Part shown: positions 49,701 to 58,994 of the stretch, one piece after another | Numbering within the stretch: position 1 is the first letter of the stretch | How the letters are laid out: the number at the start of each line of letters is the position of its first letter | Assembly (NCBI GenBank): GCA_002391065.1 | Contig: DGRP01000008.1 | Coordinates: 45,829 to 109,828, forward strand | Source of the DNA: Ruminococcus sp. UBA4385 | Lineage (GTDB): Bacteria; Bacillota_A; Clostridia; Oscillospirales; Ruminococcaceae | Length of the DNA: 64,000 bases | Direction: 5' to 3' | Program-made: the position numbers and the translations under genes | The notes under the pieces: model-generated | What the model saw: the letters and a program-made list of their open reading frames with translations, nothing else | Database searches by the model: none | Told to the model about the DNA's origin: nothing

Positions 49701-52156
49701 ATATCGAGGGGCACTTTATCACCTGGAGTAAGAAGCTTCTCAATAGTAAACGGGAAAGGCGGAAGAAGCGTCTTTGTAACGGTTCTTGAGATAACATAGT
49801 GTGATGCTGTATAGGTCGAAAGTGTCGGGTCAGAGGTGTCGTCTACCGACGAATCACGGGCATAAATACGTCTCGGACCTATGTAGTCCACAACATACAT
49901 AGCAACTCCGCCGAACTGCCATTCATCATTTGTATAGCTGTCAAGCGACACATCTACGGAGATGATAGCAGCAGCATTTTCGAGCGTGACAGGGAAATCA
50001 AGGAAACGCCCTGTCTGCGCATTATAGGTAAAGGCAAAATCGCTCTTTTTATCTGTTGTTGAAGGCCAGTAGCCCAGATAATTTGTTACCTCTTCCTTAA
50101 CGTCATAAACCTGAGAGGTCACCTTCTGACCGCTGTAGTTCTGATAGGTTATCTGAACCTTTATTCCGCCTGTAGTTCCTGCGCCGTAGGCATCGCCTGT
50201 TTTAAGGCGCACAAGGAAGTTGCCGGGATACTTGGAAGAAAGCATCCGGGATTCATCGGTGAAGGCTGCCATTTCAACCTTGTCCGATGTGCCGGGGTTT
50301 ATTCTGTAGCCTGACTCTATCGTAGTACTGAAACCATAGATAGGCTTTTCTGTCTCATAAGCATAAGCATAGGTATAGCTTGTCAGAGTTTCCGTAGAAA
50401 GGGGGTCTGTGCCGTCTCTGGTGTTGCTCATGCGGCAGGTACCCTTATAAAGGTAAATGCCCGAGAAGGCAATATAATCATTGCTGTCCAGATCGGCATA
50501 GGTCTCCATAGCCTCATTATAGGTAACAACTGCTCTGTCATAAGCGGTCTGGGCTTCTTTTTCCTTGGAAGCAACACCCTTTTTGCGGGCATCATCGAGG
50601 TTTTTCCTTGCAGTTTCTACTGCCTGTTCTTTCAGAGACATAAATCCGCCTGTCTCTTTAAGGCGCTCACGAGCTTTGCTTCCTACATATACCCTTGATG
50701 AGATAAGCGAAGAAAACTCAGGCAGACAAGCTGTAAACGAAAGGCTCTCGCCTCGCTGAGCGATACCCATAGTCTTGATCTTATCTCCGAGGAGCATAGT
50801 CTGCCCTATTACGGAGAGAAGCACAGGCATAGTTACCATTCTTGTCCAGCCGTTTTTATCTGTATACTCAACCTCAAGAGCCAGGTCCTCTATGCCCCTG
50901 AGATCTGAAAGCTGATCTATTATAGAATCATTTCTGAGCAGGGATTCAAGTCCTGCATTGAGCTCATCGGTAATATCCAGACGGAAGGTATAAAGATCCT
51001 GCATAGGATTTTTTATCGTCTGGTCAGTTTTTTTCAGATTGAAATACGGAGAGCTTGAACCGCCGACATTTACAAGCATATCCTTTGCAGCTGAGATCGT
51101 TGCTGCGCCGTTCTTCTTGCTCTTGAATTCAGCAAGCTTCTGCTTTCCGAGAGCTAAATAGTACTGTCCCGAATAAAAGCCGTACTCTTTAATTCCACCT
51201 ATATCAGTTACCCTGCTGACGGTCATTCCCTGAACAGTCCATTCACCCTTTGAAAGGAACGCTTCAATTCCTGTAACCTCAGTCATACCTGTAGGCGCCG
51301 TAAAGAGATACTCATTTACAGACCAGGGCTGCAGGGGGCTGGTATTAGACATAAAATTCTGAACGTACTCAAGCTTTTTTAAGTTTTTGACCTTTATACC
51401 GTCAAAATCAGTTTCTTGGCCCATTCTGCTCAGTGCAGCTCTATCGGCCTTATCAAGGTCTATATACGGAGCTTCAAAAAGAATCGTATTTGCTTTGCAG
51501 CCGGTTTCAATACCGTTTACATAATACCATGACGTTGTATAGCTTCCGCCGTTCGGGAAGATATACTTTGTCTGGGCTGCGCCGTTGTCGTCTTTATAGC
51601 GTACTGCAAAATACTCAACGTTTGAGCCGTCATTCATTCCTGTCGAAATCGTCAGGGTATATAGGTGCATATCCTCATAAGTCGGAAAAACTTCCGAGCT
51701 GTATATTTTATTGCCTGCAGGAGCTTCTGACCTTGAGCTGTACTCACCGATAATATCCTGCTCAAGCCACGGGTCGGTGCTTTGCTCTGCGTTTTGCTCC
51801 TCACCGTTCTTGGTGATAGAGACACCCGAGGTATCAATTGTTTTGCTCTCTGCGGCAGGAGCAGCCGTCTGAGCTGTAGTTGTAACAACCTCAACGCCCT
51901 CCTCGGCAGCAGGTGTGGTCGCTGTAGGCACAGTAGTACCCTGAGTTGTAGTAGTTACCGCAGCCGTTGCGGTATCGGCAGCTGTACCCGGAGTAACCGA
52001 TGTTTCGGTGGTCGTAGTTGTTGCAGCAGGTGTACCTTCCGAGAACACTGCATAGGCATATTCTGCAAAAAGGGCAGACTGAATCATAGCGTACGCAAGA
52101 CACGCCGCTGTGAGCCGCATTATTCCTTTTTTCAAAATCTGCTTTTTCATAATCAT
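46742..52156 (-). CDS. Giant secreted surface protein with repeated beta-rich modules
   Basis: The 1804-residue protein starts with a signal peptide (about 8-34) and a Thr/Ala-rich linker to about 110. At least five modules end in a W-x-x-x-G signature, such as GEWTVQGMTVSRV (about 305), DEWQFGGVAMYVV (about 750), VGWVGMGIIDY (about 975) and GKWVIGGISISRV (about 1127). A short coiled coil lies near 510-570. An Ig-like domain and an acidic S/T/Q tail close it. The modules resemble beta-sandwich binding domains such as PLAT, but the family is not certain. No sortase motif or C-terminal anchor is seen. ATG 52156 overlaps the STAS stop (TGATG); 52150 is also possible. Confidence 0.85.
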   Translation of the reverse strand: MIMKKQILKKGIMRLTAACLAYAMIQSALFAEYAYAVFSEGTPAATTTTTETSVTPGTAADTATAAVTTTTQGTTVPTATTPAAEEGVEVVTTTAQTAAPAAESKTIDTSGVSITKNGEEQNAEQSTDPWLEQDIIGEYSSRSEAPAGNKIYSSEVFPTYEDMHLYTLTISTGMNDGSNVEYFAVRYKDDNGAAQTKYIFPNGGSYTTSWYYVNGIETGCKANTILFEAPYIDLDKADRAALSRMGQETDFDGIKVKNLKKLEYVQNFMSNTSPLQPWSVNEYLFTAPTGMTEVTGIEAFLSKGEWTVQGMTVSRVTDIGGIKEYGFYSGQYYLALGKQKLAEFKSKKNGAATISAAKDMLVNVGGSSSPYFNLKKTDQTIKNPMQDLYTFRLDITDELNAGLESLLRNDSIIDQLSDLRGIEDLALEVEYTDKNGWTRMVTMPVLLSVIGQTMLLGDKIKTMGIAQRGESLSFTACLPEFSSLISSRVYVGSKARERLKETGGFMSLKEQAVETARKNLDDARKKGVASKEKEAQTAYDRAVVTYNEAMETYADLDSNDYIAFSGIYLYKGTCRMSNTRDGTDPLSTETLTSYTYAYAYETEKPIYGFSTTIESGYRINPGTSDKVEMAAFTDESRMLSSKYPGNFLVRLKTGDAYGAGTTGGIKVQITYQNYSGQKVTSQVYDVKEEVTNYLGYWPSTTDKKSDFAFTYNAQTGRFLDFPVTLENAAAIISVDVSLDSYTNDEWQFGGVAMYVVDYIGPRRIYARDSSVDDTSDPTLSTYTASHYVISRTVTKTLLPPFPFTIEKLLTPGDKVPLDIGTGTVTPVQEIDFESMRYSMTYDQTKLDLGFVRSKKVYDIDVKVADDSTSSNANGDSGSHNQFYFQLQFKNGETSAFVLANQQLSSDGFRAGFNERFAIAVNRDYGEVSDIRIIPESTSSDSDVFDKLNIEEITITERTYGGASTQYVVDQVGWVGMGIIDYRDSAEISSIKGLEGRFLNSVSRTYHVADKRNVTNFLCEVSTLPWDTDYINVQGSVSCDIEYIDDSDQPRTMSFDVISLMADYMKKTPIYYEAPSDGSQDALYVNMGTISDPRWMLRPNHKDRFILSGIANVKSLKTITFSATSRNNKPGKWVIGGISISRVLKDGGTVELSKKYGEYIRSMETEPFCNTGSGSKELFMPSGMTESVSFDLSENEVTWAEDKSWPAAVSRIPDSSNDSLNIYIFPSEDTTDIENVNVKTIAQYTVPFSQVVQIKESAMRVYGSGTRDAMFYVTGLTARGMESLIQLGVECRNSRIVFDRALVQQVRDGVIVNNYEILFHNQSAIFGLSSEPENYVNITQRNNQKLYIQLDSVTEAMSLFAKNNENNIAVALKYRSSLDRSDTDYFSPYVYLTDIGINKIYPGMMIEVPFEIPYVSEITGYRIVSYGNIKANVSSAAAQNYSFSSKTEDPETGAPAYADETLLNNYSFNENFTLSSAIKEAGVTAGDIKGKSSVTPLDVYIKTAGAQEGVESGTDSLVEMTVSYIDYNGNPKKLVLKDLRSYIQSENKTFKTGETVRVSFFIPEFRELESFTIYPKDGTGRANWTIETIEGSILGETLFSRAVNQTFTEAEEGGTIALKNVNISTIVTTTAGYLGPTIGHLKEFTMDGETTATFSVRVDGGLGYEVKAAWLVNDTQTDVQQLISAVQNTGAAGSFRFTAPKNTTSLPQTYVIEVSAKDNPSVKDILKVTVPVPATETPAPAAPSADDKYYEDYNEDEHDNWGTDDSENTQEQTVSESTPDSTSDSSQPSAENVFSGQTSDDRQAP

Positions 52157-52455
52157 CACTTTACGTTTAACATCTCCGCTACGCCTGTCATCTCAAAAAC
52201 TTCCAATAAATATGGCGGTACGTTGCTTACGGAAAGCTCTCCGCCGTTTGAACGAAGCTTCAGATAAAGCTTTTTAAGCACACGAAGCCCCGCGCTGGAC
52301 ACATATTTCAGATCCTTCATATTCAGGGTCATATCCTTGAAGCGGTCAGCGACCTTTAAAAGCAGCTCGCCTGCCTGCTCCGCATTACTTGCGTCAAGCT
52401 TTCCGATAAGGAGAAGCTCACCGTAAGTCCCTCTGTCTATCAGTTTTATATCCAT
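52156..52455 (-). CDS. STAS-domain protein, anti-sigma factor antagonist type
   Basis: The 99-residue protein is a single STAS domain like SpoIIAA or RsbV. It has GKLDASNAEQAGELL and the phosphorylation-site motif LKYVSSAGLRVLKKL near 48-62, in which a serine is normally phosphorylated by a cognate anti-sigma kinase. No RsbW-like kinase or PP2C phosphatase is adjacent. It sits between the VirB4 fusion gene and the giant surface-protein gene, overlapping the latter by translational coupling (TGATG). A regulator or scaffold within the secretion operon is inferred. Confidence 0.92.
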   Translation of the reverse strand: MDIKLIDRGTYGELLLIGKLDASNAEQAGELLLKVADRFKDMTLNMKDLKYVSSAGLRVLKKLYLKLRSNGGELSVSNVPPYLLEVFEMTGVAEMLNVK

Positions 52456-52458
52456 TTA

Positions 52459-55400
52459 TCAAGCCCTTCTTTTCCTGCGTGTATCTTTAACATACTCCAT
52501 AAGCTCCTCAAGGGAGATCTCCATAGTATCAACGTCAATCTCTTCCATACGCTCCTCAAGGCTCATCTCGCTGTAGCTGCTGAGCTGCTCATCAAGAAGC
52601 GCCATGATGTCGAATTTCGGGCTGAACTCAGAGTCATCTTCATCGTTGTCTTCGTCTTCATCGTCATCATCGTCGTACTCGTCGTCATCATCATCGAGAG
52701 AGAGCTCTTCCTCTTCGTCATCGTCATCATACTCAGGCTCTTCATACTCATCGTCGTCATCTTCGTCTTCGTCGTATTCAGGCTCTTCGTAATCAGGTTC
52801 CTCGTACTCAGGCTCTTCATACTCGGGCTCTTCCTCGGGCTCTTCATAAGAAAGCTCGGCAGGCTGTACAGGCATACGCTCTGACATTTCACGCACTACC
52901 TCAGCACGCACTGCTGCAAGAATAGCATCCATATCTACGGGCTCGTTCTGTGCGGTCGGCATCGGCTGCCGATACTCGGGCTGTACAGGCGGCGGTGCTA
53001 CCTCTTCAATAGTAACACCCTGATATCCGCTGTCAGGTTGCACTGTCCGGGGCTCGTTGAAGAACTCCTCCTGCGTACCTGCAAGCAGGTCAGCCTCATC
53101 GGCAGAAATCTCCTCAAAGGTAACCCCCGAGGATACATTGTTCACAGCGGCAGAGTGCATAGCCTCCTCGGCTTTGTGCTGAATTACATTTGCTGCACGA
53201 ACCTCACGGCTGTTTTCCATGAAGTCCTCCCAGTTCAGAGCGCCCTCCTCGCCTGTGAAGTACTGACTGACATATCTTGGCTGCTCGAACATTCTGACCA
53301 TAGATTTCTGAACGCTCACCTTAAAGGTAGAACGGCTTGTCGGTCCCATGACCGTGAATGCCATGCCTCGGGGAGCAGTTATGATCTGGTCACGCTCCAC
53401 ATCGTTGATGCCGCCTGCCTTTTCATAGAGCTTGCAAAGGTCGTCCATGTCATTCGGGGCAAGGCCGAAAATGAAGCTGTACTGGCAGGCATTTATGATA
53501 GCTGTTGACTTTCTTGCGATCTCCTCACTGCCGACAAAGTCCTTAATGTTCTGGGTAATGACTATCTGCATACCATTGTACTTTCTGATACGCTTAGCAA
53601 GCTGGAACATAAAGTCCAGAGCTATCGGAAACTTTGTGTCTATAAATACATGAGCCTCATCAATTACAACTATAATCTTACGGTTGAGGCCGTATTTCTT
53701 GTTGTAGTCACGGTTTTTGATTATCTCGTTGTCGATGTACTTGAGCACGAGGAGCATCTGTGCATTGGCAACGGTAGTATTTCTGTTTGCAAGAAGCGAC
53801 TGGAAATTGAATACCGAAAAGTTCTCGTCCGTTGTGATAGATGACGGACCGTTCCAGATATTTGCATTTCTTCCGCCTGTTGCGAACTTGGAAACGTAGT
53901 TCATCAGCATCTGGAGCATTGACCTCAGATAATCGTTGCTTGTACGCTGAAACTCCTCAAGGACAAGATCGTACAGATCGTCGAATATCGGGTAATCCTG
54001 CGGACCGAGCGATGAAAGGTCGGTCTCCATAGTAATGCCGAAGTTCATATAAAGTCTCTCAACAAGAGAGTTCAGGTATTCAAGAGCGTCACGGTCAACA
54101 TCGGGAAGTATCTGTCGGAAGAACTCCTCCAGAAACTGCAGGTGTGCTGAGAAGCCTACCGAATAGTCATCTCCTGCCTCGTCATCATCAAGAGTTGTGA
54201 TAACGTGGAAGGGATTCAGACGGCCAAGCTTTGCATTTGCGACATCTATTACCTTGCCGTGAAGGTTCTGTGCAAGCTCTGTATACTCGTTCTCGGGGTC
54301 GAGAATGAATATCTTTGAATCCTCGGAAGCCATATTTGTAAGCAGCGCCTTAGTTCCGTATGACTTACCTGAACCTGACTTACCGATAATAACCATATTT
54401 GAGTTTACTCTCTCGGAGTCACGGCGGAAGAAGTCGATAAATACGGGAACTCCGTCATTACTTCCGAGCCATATACCGCCCTCATCGGAAACACGGGCAT
54501 AAATCCACGGGAACATTCCTGCGACTGTATTTGTAGGCATACCTCTTCCGTCGGCAAAGAAGGGGTCATATCCCGAAACCTGCGCTCCGATAAATGCCTC
54601 GACCTGCGCAAAATCCATTGCATTGAGTCTCATTCCTGCTTCCTGCCATGAACGGCGGACAGTCTTTTTCATATCTGCAATAACAGGCAGGATAGAATTC
54701 TTTGCGACCTCGTCACGGCCAAGCTCAGATGTCCTGATAGCATCATACATCGTTATATAGATGTTTACGGAGAGGAGCACCTCATTATCCTGCTGTAAGG
54801 TCACAAGGAGACTGCTGAGCGTCTGGATATGGTTTTCAAGCTCAATTCTTCTTGAATCCACACCAGTATTTGAATACTGTGTTCTGAGCTCCTGCAGAGA
54901 ACGGTCTATCGAACGGATAGACTTGGTACGCTCCATAGGTGTTACCTTTACAACGACCTTAGTAGAGGGTATTGACATTACTCCTGCCAGCCACGCATCA
55001 CCGACTGTCGAGGGGTAGTTTACAACTCTCATCTGATGAGACACGATCTGATTTATCGACACAGTCCTTGAATTGAAGGACAGTCTCTCAGGCATTGCCC
55101 ACTTAACATAGTCGGCAGGGTCAAGCCTGTCTATTTCACGCTCATCAAAGTCGATAGCATTCGTATATTTAAGGAATACCGCAAGCTCCTTGTCAGTCTT
55201 CAGTCTGTGAACGGTGAGCTCACCCTGTTCAAGGGCTGATATTGCGGAGTTAGTATCTATCTGGAGCTGTCTCTTATTGATATTGAACAGACACAGATAG
55301 TAAAACGGCTGCACTATCACATTGTCAAAGCAGATATTTCTGAGCGCATTGATACGGTCATACTGTATCTCAACTCTGCTTTTGAGCTCCTCCTCGTTAA

Positions 55401-56235
55401 GAAGCCCCTGCTCAAACGATGCTCTAAGCTCATCGAGCTTATCATACTCCTTGTCGAGGTATTTGTCATAAATGATAGGGCGGTCAATCTTTACAATATT
55501 AGCTGCATAGTTGTCCCTCAGGTTGCGAAGCACCTTTCCGAAGCAGCTTTCAATAGACATATTGCGTCTGTAGCTGCTGAAAAAGCGGAATTCTACAGGG
55601 TCAATTTCAATTACAGTACCGTAATACTTTCCGTTATACTCGATAAAGCCCTCAGAAATGCCTGTAAAGGGCATGATATCATCCATGTCCTTTTCGTTAT
55701 AGGCATTATCTTTAGTTGTTTCCTTGTTTTTCTTTGAGGAAGCCTCTGCCTCCTCACGCTGGCGCCATACTGCGTTTTTCTCATCGTCAGTGACGTCCTT
55801 GCTTCCGAGTATTTCCTCCTCCTGCTTTTTCTGAGCCTTTTTCTCCTTGATCTTCTCTATCTTTTCGGAAAGAGAAAGCTCATCCTCGGGCTCATACTTA
55901 TCGGAGAAGAATTCATCCCAGTGCTCTCCCTTTTTGGATTCCTCCGCCTTGGAGAGCAGGTGCTTGTCGGAAAATATCCTGCCGAATCTTTTCGGCAGAG
56001 CAATATATCTCAGAAGGTCAAGCAGTATCTTGTAATTCGGGCGCTCATCAATACGGAGTATAAGGAGCACTCCCAGCGCAAGTACAACACCCGCTACATA
56101 TAGCCTTCCGGGAATAGTTGAAAGGAGAACCAGCGCTATAAGTCCGAGTGTAATGAGTCCAACGATAATATCGCTGATAGAAACTCCACGGAAAAGTTCT
56201 ATTTTTACCTTAGTTTTTCCGGGTATCAGTCTCAT
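52459..56235 (-). CDS. PrgI-VirB4 fusion ATPase with an acidic C-terminal tail
   Basis: VirB4-type ATPases energise assembly and transport in type IV secretion. The 1258-residue protein begins with a PrgI-like domain of two membrane segments (about 20-60), normally a separate protein in Gram-positive systems. The ATPase domain has Walker A GKSGSGKS near 618-626 and Walker B IIVVIDEAH near 857. The last 250 residues are disordered, with a run of D, E and Y repeats. The final segment ends with a basic RRKRRA. GAAAGGAG lies before the ATG. Two stop codons in tandem end the gene. Confidence 0.92.
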   Translation of the reverse strand: MRLIPGKTKVKIELFRGVSISDIIVGLITLGLIALVLLSTIPGRLYVAGVVLALGVLLILRIDERPNYKILLDLLRYIALPKRFGRIFSDKHLLSKAEESKKGEHWDEFFSDKYEPEDELSLSEKIEKIKEKKAQKKQEEEILGSKDVTDDEKNAVWRQREEAEASSKKNKETTKDNAYNEKDMDDIMPFTGISEGFIEYNGKYYGTVIEIDPVEFRFFSSYRRNMSIESCFGKVLRNLRDNYAANIVKIDRPIIYDKYLDKEYDKLDELRASFEQGLLNEEELKSRVEIQYDRINALRNICFDNVIVQPFYYLCLFNINKRQLQIDTNSAISALEQGELTVHRLKTDKELAVFLKYTNAIDFDEREIDRLDPADYVKWAMPERLSFNSRTVSINQIVSHQMRVVNYPSTVGDAWLAGVMSIPSTKVVVKVTPMERTKSIRSIDRSLQELRTQYSNTGVDSRRIELENHIQTLSSLLVTLQQDNEVLLSVNIYITMYDAIRTSELGRDEVAKNSILPVIADMKKTVRRSWQEAGMRLNAMDFAQVEAFIGAQVSGYDPFFADGRGMPTNTVAGMFPWIYARVSDEGGIWLGSNDGVPVFIDFFRRDSERVNSNMVIIGKSGSGKSYGTKALLTNMASEDSKIFILDPENEYTELAQNLHGKVIDVANAKLGRLNPFHVITTLDDDEAGDDYSVGFSAHLQFLEEFFRQILPDVDRDALEYLNSLVERLYMNFGITMETDLSSLGPQDYPIFDDLYDLVLEEFQRTSNDYLRSMLQMLMNYVSKFATGGRNANIWNGPSSITTDENFSVFNFQSLLANRNTTVANAQMLLVLKYIDNEIIKNRDYNKKYGLNRKIIVVIDEAHVFIDTKFPIALDFMFQLAKRIRKYNGMQIVITQNIKDFVGSEEIARKSTAIINACQYSFIFGLAPNDMDDLCKLYEKAGGINDVERDQIITAPRGMAFTVMGPTSRSTFKVSVQKSMVRMFEQPRYVSQYFTGEEGALNWEDFMENSREVRAANVIQHKAEEAMHSAAVNNVSSGVTFEEISADEADLLAGTQEEFFNEPRTVQPDSGYQGVTIEEVAPPPVQPEYRQPMPTAQNEPVDMDAILAAVRAEVVREMSERMPVQPAELSYEEPEEEPEYEEPEYEEPDYEEPEYDEDEDDDDEYEEPEYDDDDEEEELSLDDDDDEYDDDDDEDEDNDEDDSEFSPKFDIMALLDEQLSSYSEMSLEERMEEIDVDTMEISLEELMEYVKDTRRKRRA

Positions 56236-56278
56236 ACCGATTCTCCTTTCATCAGATTTCAGTTAAGTCAGAGCATAA

Positions 56279-58948
56279 TTAATGATTATCGTTGTTATTA
56301 TTGTTGTTCTGACTGTTCGGCAGATGTTGATTATTATCATCCAACCGCTGCTGCAGGTTCTGAGCAATGCCGCTGTCCGGCTGATTATTATTATTCTGAA
56401 CAGGGTTGACAGGCAGCGGAACTGTTCTGTTCGCTGTATTATTAGTTCTCGGAACAGCTCTGTTTGCCGTGTTGTTTGTTCTCGGCAGATTATTATTCTG
56501 CGTTTGCTGCTGTGCCTGATTATGATAACCCTGCATAGCTCTGTATGCGTCTGCACCCTGTCTCATTGCATTATTGAGTTTAGAATTATTATTCTGGTTA
56601 AGGTTATTGAGCTCATTCTGCAGACGGCTTCCTGCACCGCCGAGGTTATTCAGATTGTTTGGCGCATTGTTCGATGTATTTGGCATATCATTTCTCGGGA
56701 GAATGCCGGGACCTCCTACCGGATTGCCTGCACGCCGAGCTGCTGTTCCGTTATTCGGAGCTGCGGAGCCCGTTGTCCTATTATTTCCTGCGGCTCTCTT
56801 CGGCGGAACTTGTCTTATTGTTCTCGCTCCGCCCATATTATCAATGCCGTATTTTTTTCTCAGTCTCTGATTATCCCTCTGAATATCATTGTTGATCTGC
56901 TGCTCCTCACGGGTCTGCTCCTCAGCCACCCGATCGAAGTATTCCTGAATGTTGTCATCAATACTGTAGTTCGGATCATTGAACAGACTGTTTTTGTCCT
57001 CCCGGCTGAAGCTGTCAATAGCTGAAGGTCTGGTGTTGTGACTGCCTGCGCCGCGGCCGCCGCCTGCGCCGCTTCCTGAACCACCTCCGGAGCCGCCGCC
57101 CGAACCGCTGTCGACACCGCTTCCGTCATCAGGACCTCCGCCGTTATGACCGCCGCCGAGATTATTGTTATTACCAGGCAGCTCTCCGGGCTGACCGCCT
57201 GTACCATTGTCCAGGCCGCCATCTATGCCGTTATCCAGATTGCTAAGGTCATTCTTGTCAGGCAGATCACCGTCGTCGCCGTCATCGCCGTCGTCAATGC
57301 TCGTTTTATCCTTATCGGGCAGGTCTTTTACACCCTCGCCCTGTTGCTCTCCTCCTGAGCCGCCGCCTTCACCTGAGCCCGAGCCGCCCTTAATAAACGA
57401 TGAGCCCATTGCTTTGCCTATTCCGCCGCCTAAAGCACCGAGAGCACCCATAACAAGGTTCTCGCCTGCGTTGACAACTCTCGAAACGTCGGAAGAAACG
57501 TCACCCGAGAGTACAGCCTGATGTCCTGCCTGATCGGCGAGGATACCTGTAAGCAGACCGTTTGCTTTGTTTATAGCAAGTACACCTGCCGAAATAAACA
57601 CAAGCTTTCCTATAATATCAAGATATGTATTTGATGCTAACTGAAGCTTCGGGTCGAGAACTATCGGCACGAAGATCAGGAACAGTCTCATTGAAATAAC
57701 CGTAGCAAATACAGTGAATGACTGAATAAGAAATGCAGTGAGCCACTGTCTTGCTTTTCCGCCTTCATCAAGGGAGATAGTTCCGAAGAACGGCGGACCT
57801 ATAACATACAGGAAGATCAGGTTAAATATCCTTACAACGCAGGTAACAAGGATTATCGCCATGTTTATCATTATAAAGATACCCGCCAGATACATTACGG
57901 TATAGTTCGTTTTGAAAAGAGCTATATCAAAATCCTGATTTACAGTATCCAGATCGTAGATATTTTTATCTCCAAGCAGATAAGGCAATCTTATATTGTC
58001 ATAAATTGAAGGTGACTTATTATAAGCTTCATTCTTAGCCGCACCTGAGCCGGGGATACCCATAGTTCCTATAAGGAACAGGGTTTTGTCAAGGTTCAGC
58101 TCGCTGTCCTTGAATACCTGTATCCTGTCATAAGATTGCAGAGCCTTGAAATTTCTGTCAGTCTTGAGTACTGTCATACAGTGATTGAGTGCATTTGCGA
58201 TACCCTCATCGTAAACGTCGACAGGCACATCAGTTGTATAATCGGCCGCCGAAGCAAGCTCCATTATCATAGACTGCCAGGTGGTTACCACCTTGCCGTT
58301 TTCCTTCGTTTCGTAATAGTAGTCAAGAACGCCCGTATTTGCAAGGTACTGAAGGTCTCCTCTTATCTCATTATAGCAGACATTGAGATTATACCTGTTC
58401 TTTGACGACTGGTTTATAGAATAGTTTCCGACAGTGTTGAAAATTCTGGACATTGCCGCAAACTGCTCATTTGTAAAGTCAATATGATCATCACTGCTTT
58501 CACCAAGAGCCTCGGCATTATCAAAAACATATACAACCTGATCGAGTATGACGTTCGTTGCTGTGACTGTTATCGTCATAAAAAGGTTAAGACCGACTAT
58601 AAACAGTATGCTCTTCAGCAGGTTCCTGAGTATCTGACCATGTGACATTTTGACCTTATCATCAAGGTCGAGCGCTTTTCTTGTGACCGATATTATCGCA
58701 AACACAAAGGCAAGCACTATACCTATAGCTGACATTCCGAGGAACACGCCCGCTACGGCTTTATTCCTGAAAAACACATCTATAAGTGTCATCTCGTCAT
58801 TTCCGTACTTTACAGTAGAAATACCCGAGAACACATTGAACAGCTGCTGTTCCCATTCAACTATCTGACATATCGCGATCTCCAGAATGTAAAATACACG
58901 ATATATTAAATTGTACAGGATCCAGTCCCAATTTATTAAATCTGACAT
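56279..58948 (-). CDS. VirB6/TrbL-like channel protein with a long disordered tail
   Basis: The 889-residue protein has about six membrane segments, near 10-30, 68-92, 108-135, 350-385, 401-430 and 447-475, a layout typical of VirB6/TrbL inner-membrane subunits of type IV secretion. The remaining 360 residues are Gly/Asp/Ser-rich and then Asn/Gln-rich, with repeats such as RTNNTANR. The ribosome-binding site is weak. It is between the VirB4 fusion and a membrane-anchored Ig-like protein. Family assignment is by topology and context, not by a sequence motif. Confidence 0.8.
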   Translation of the reverse strand: MSDLINWDWILYNLIYRVFYILEIAICQIVEWEQQLFNVFSGISTVKYGNDEMTLIDVFFRNKAVAGVFLGMSAIGIVLAFVFAIISVTRKALDLDDKVKMSHGQILRNLLKSILFIVGLNLFMTITVTATNVILDQVVYVFDNAEALGESSDDHIDFTNEQFAAMSRIFNTVGNYSINQSSKNRYNLNVCYNEIRGDLQYLANTGVLDYYYETKENGKVVTTWQSMIMELASAADYTTDVPVDVYDEGIANALNHCMTVLKTDRNFKALQSYDRIQVFKDSELNLDKTLFLIGTMGIPGSGAAKNEAYNKSPSIYDNIRLPYLLGDKNIYDLDTVNQDFDIALFKTNYTVMYLAGIFIMINMAIILVTCVVRIFNLIFLYVIGPPFFGTISLDEGGKARQWLTAFLIQSFTVFATVISMRLFLIFVPIVLDPKLQLASNTYLDIIGKLVFISAGVLAINKANGLLTGILADQAGHQAVLSGDVSSDVSRVVNAGENLVMGALGALGGGIGKAMGSSFIKGGSGSGEGGGSGGEQQGEGVKDLPDKDKTSIDDGDDGDDGDLPDKNDLSNLDNGIDGGLDNGTGGQPGELPGNNNNLGGGHNGGGPDDGSGVDSGSGGGSGGGSGSGAGGGRGAGSHNTRPSAIDSFSREDKNSLFNDPNYSIDDNIQEYFDRVAEEQTREEQQINNDIQRDNQRLRKKYGIDNMGGARTIRQVPPKRAAGNNRTTGSAAPNNGTAARRAGNPVGGPGILPRNDMPNTSNNAPNNLNNLGGAGSRLQNELNNLNQNNNSKLNNAMRQGADAYRAMQGYHNQAQQQTQNNNLPRTNNTANRAVPRTNNTANRTVPLPVNPVQNNNNQPDSGIAQNLQQRLDDNNQHLPNSQNNNNNNDNH

Positions 58949-58994
58949 ATTTTACCGCACTTTCGATCTTTTATGTTGAAACGCTAATATTTGC

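Noticed and set aside
52604..52792. Forward poly-serine open frame
   Set aside because: It is the antisense of the Asp/Glu-rich tail of the VirB4 fusion, where GAT/GAA repeats read as serine codons.
56282..57025. Forward open frame of about 247 codons rich in Ile/Val/Cys
   Set aside because: Antisense of the Asn/Gln-rich tail of the VirB6-like protein; composition is an artefact of repeats.
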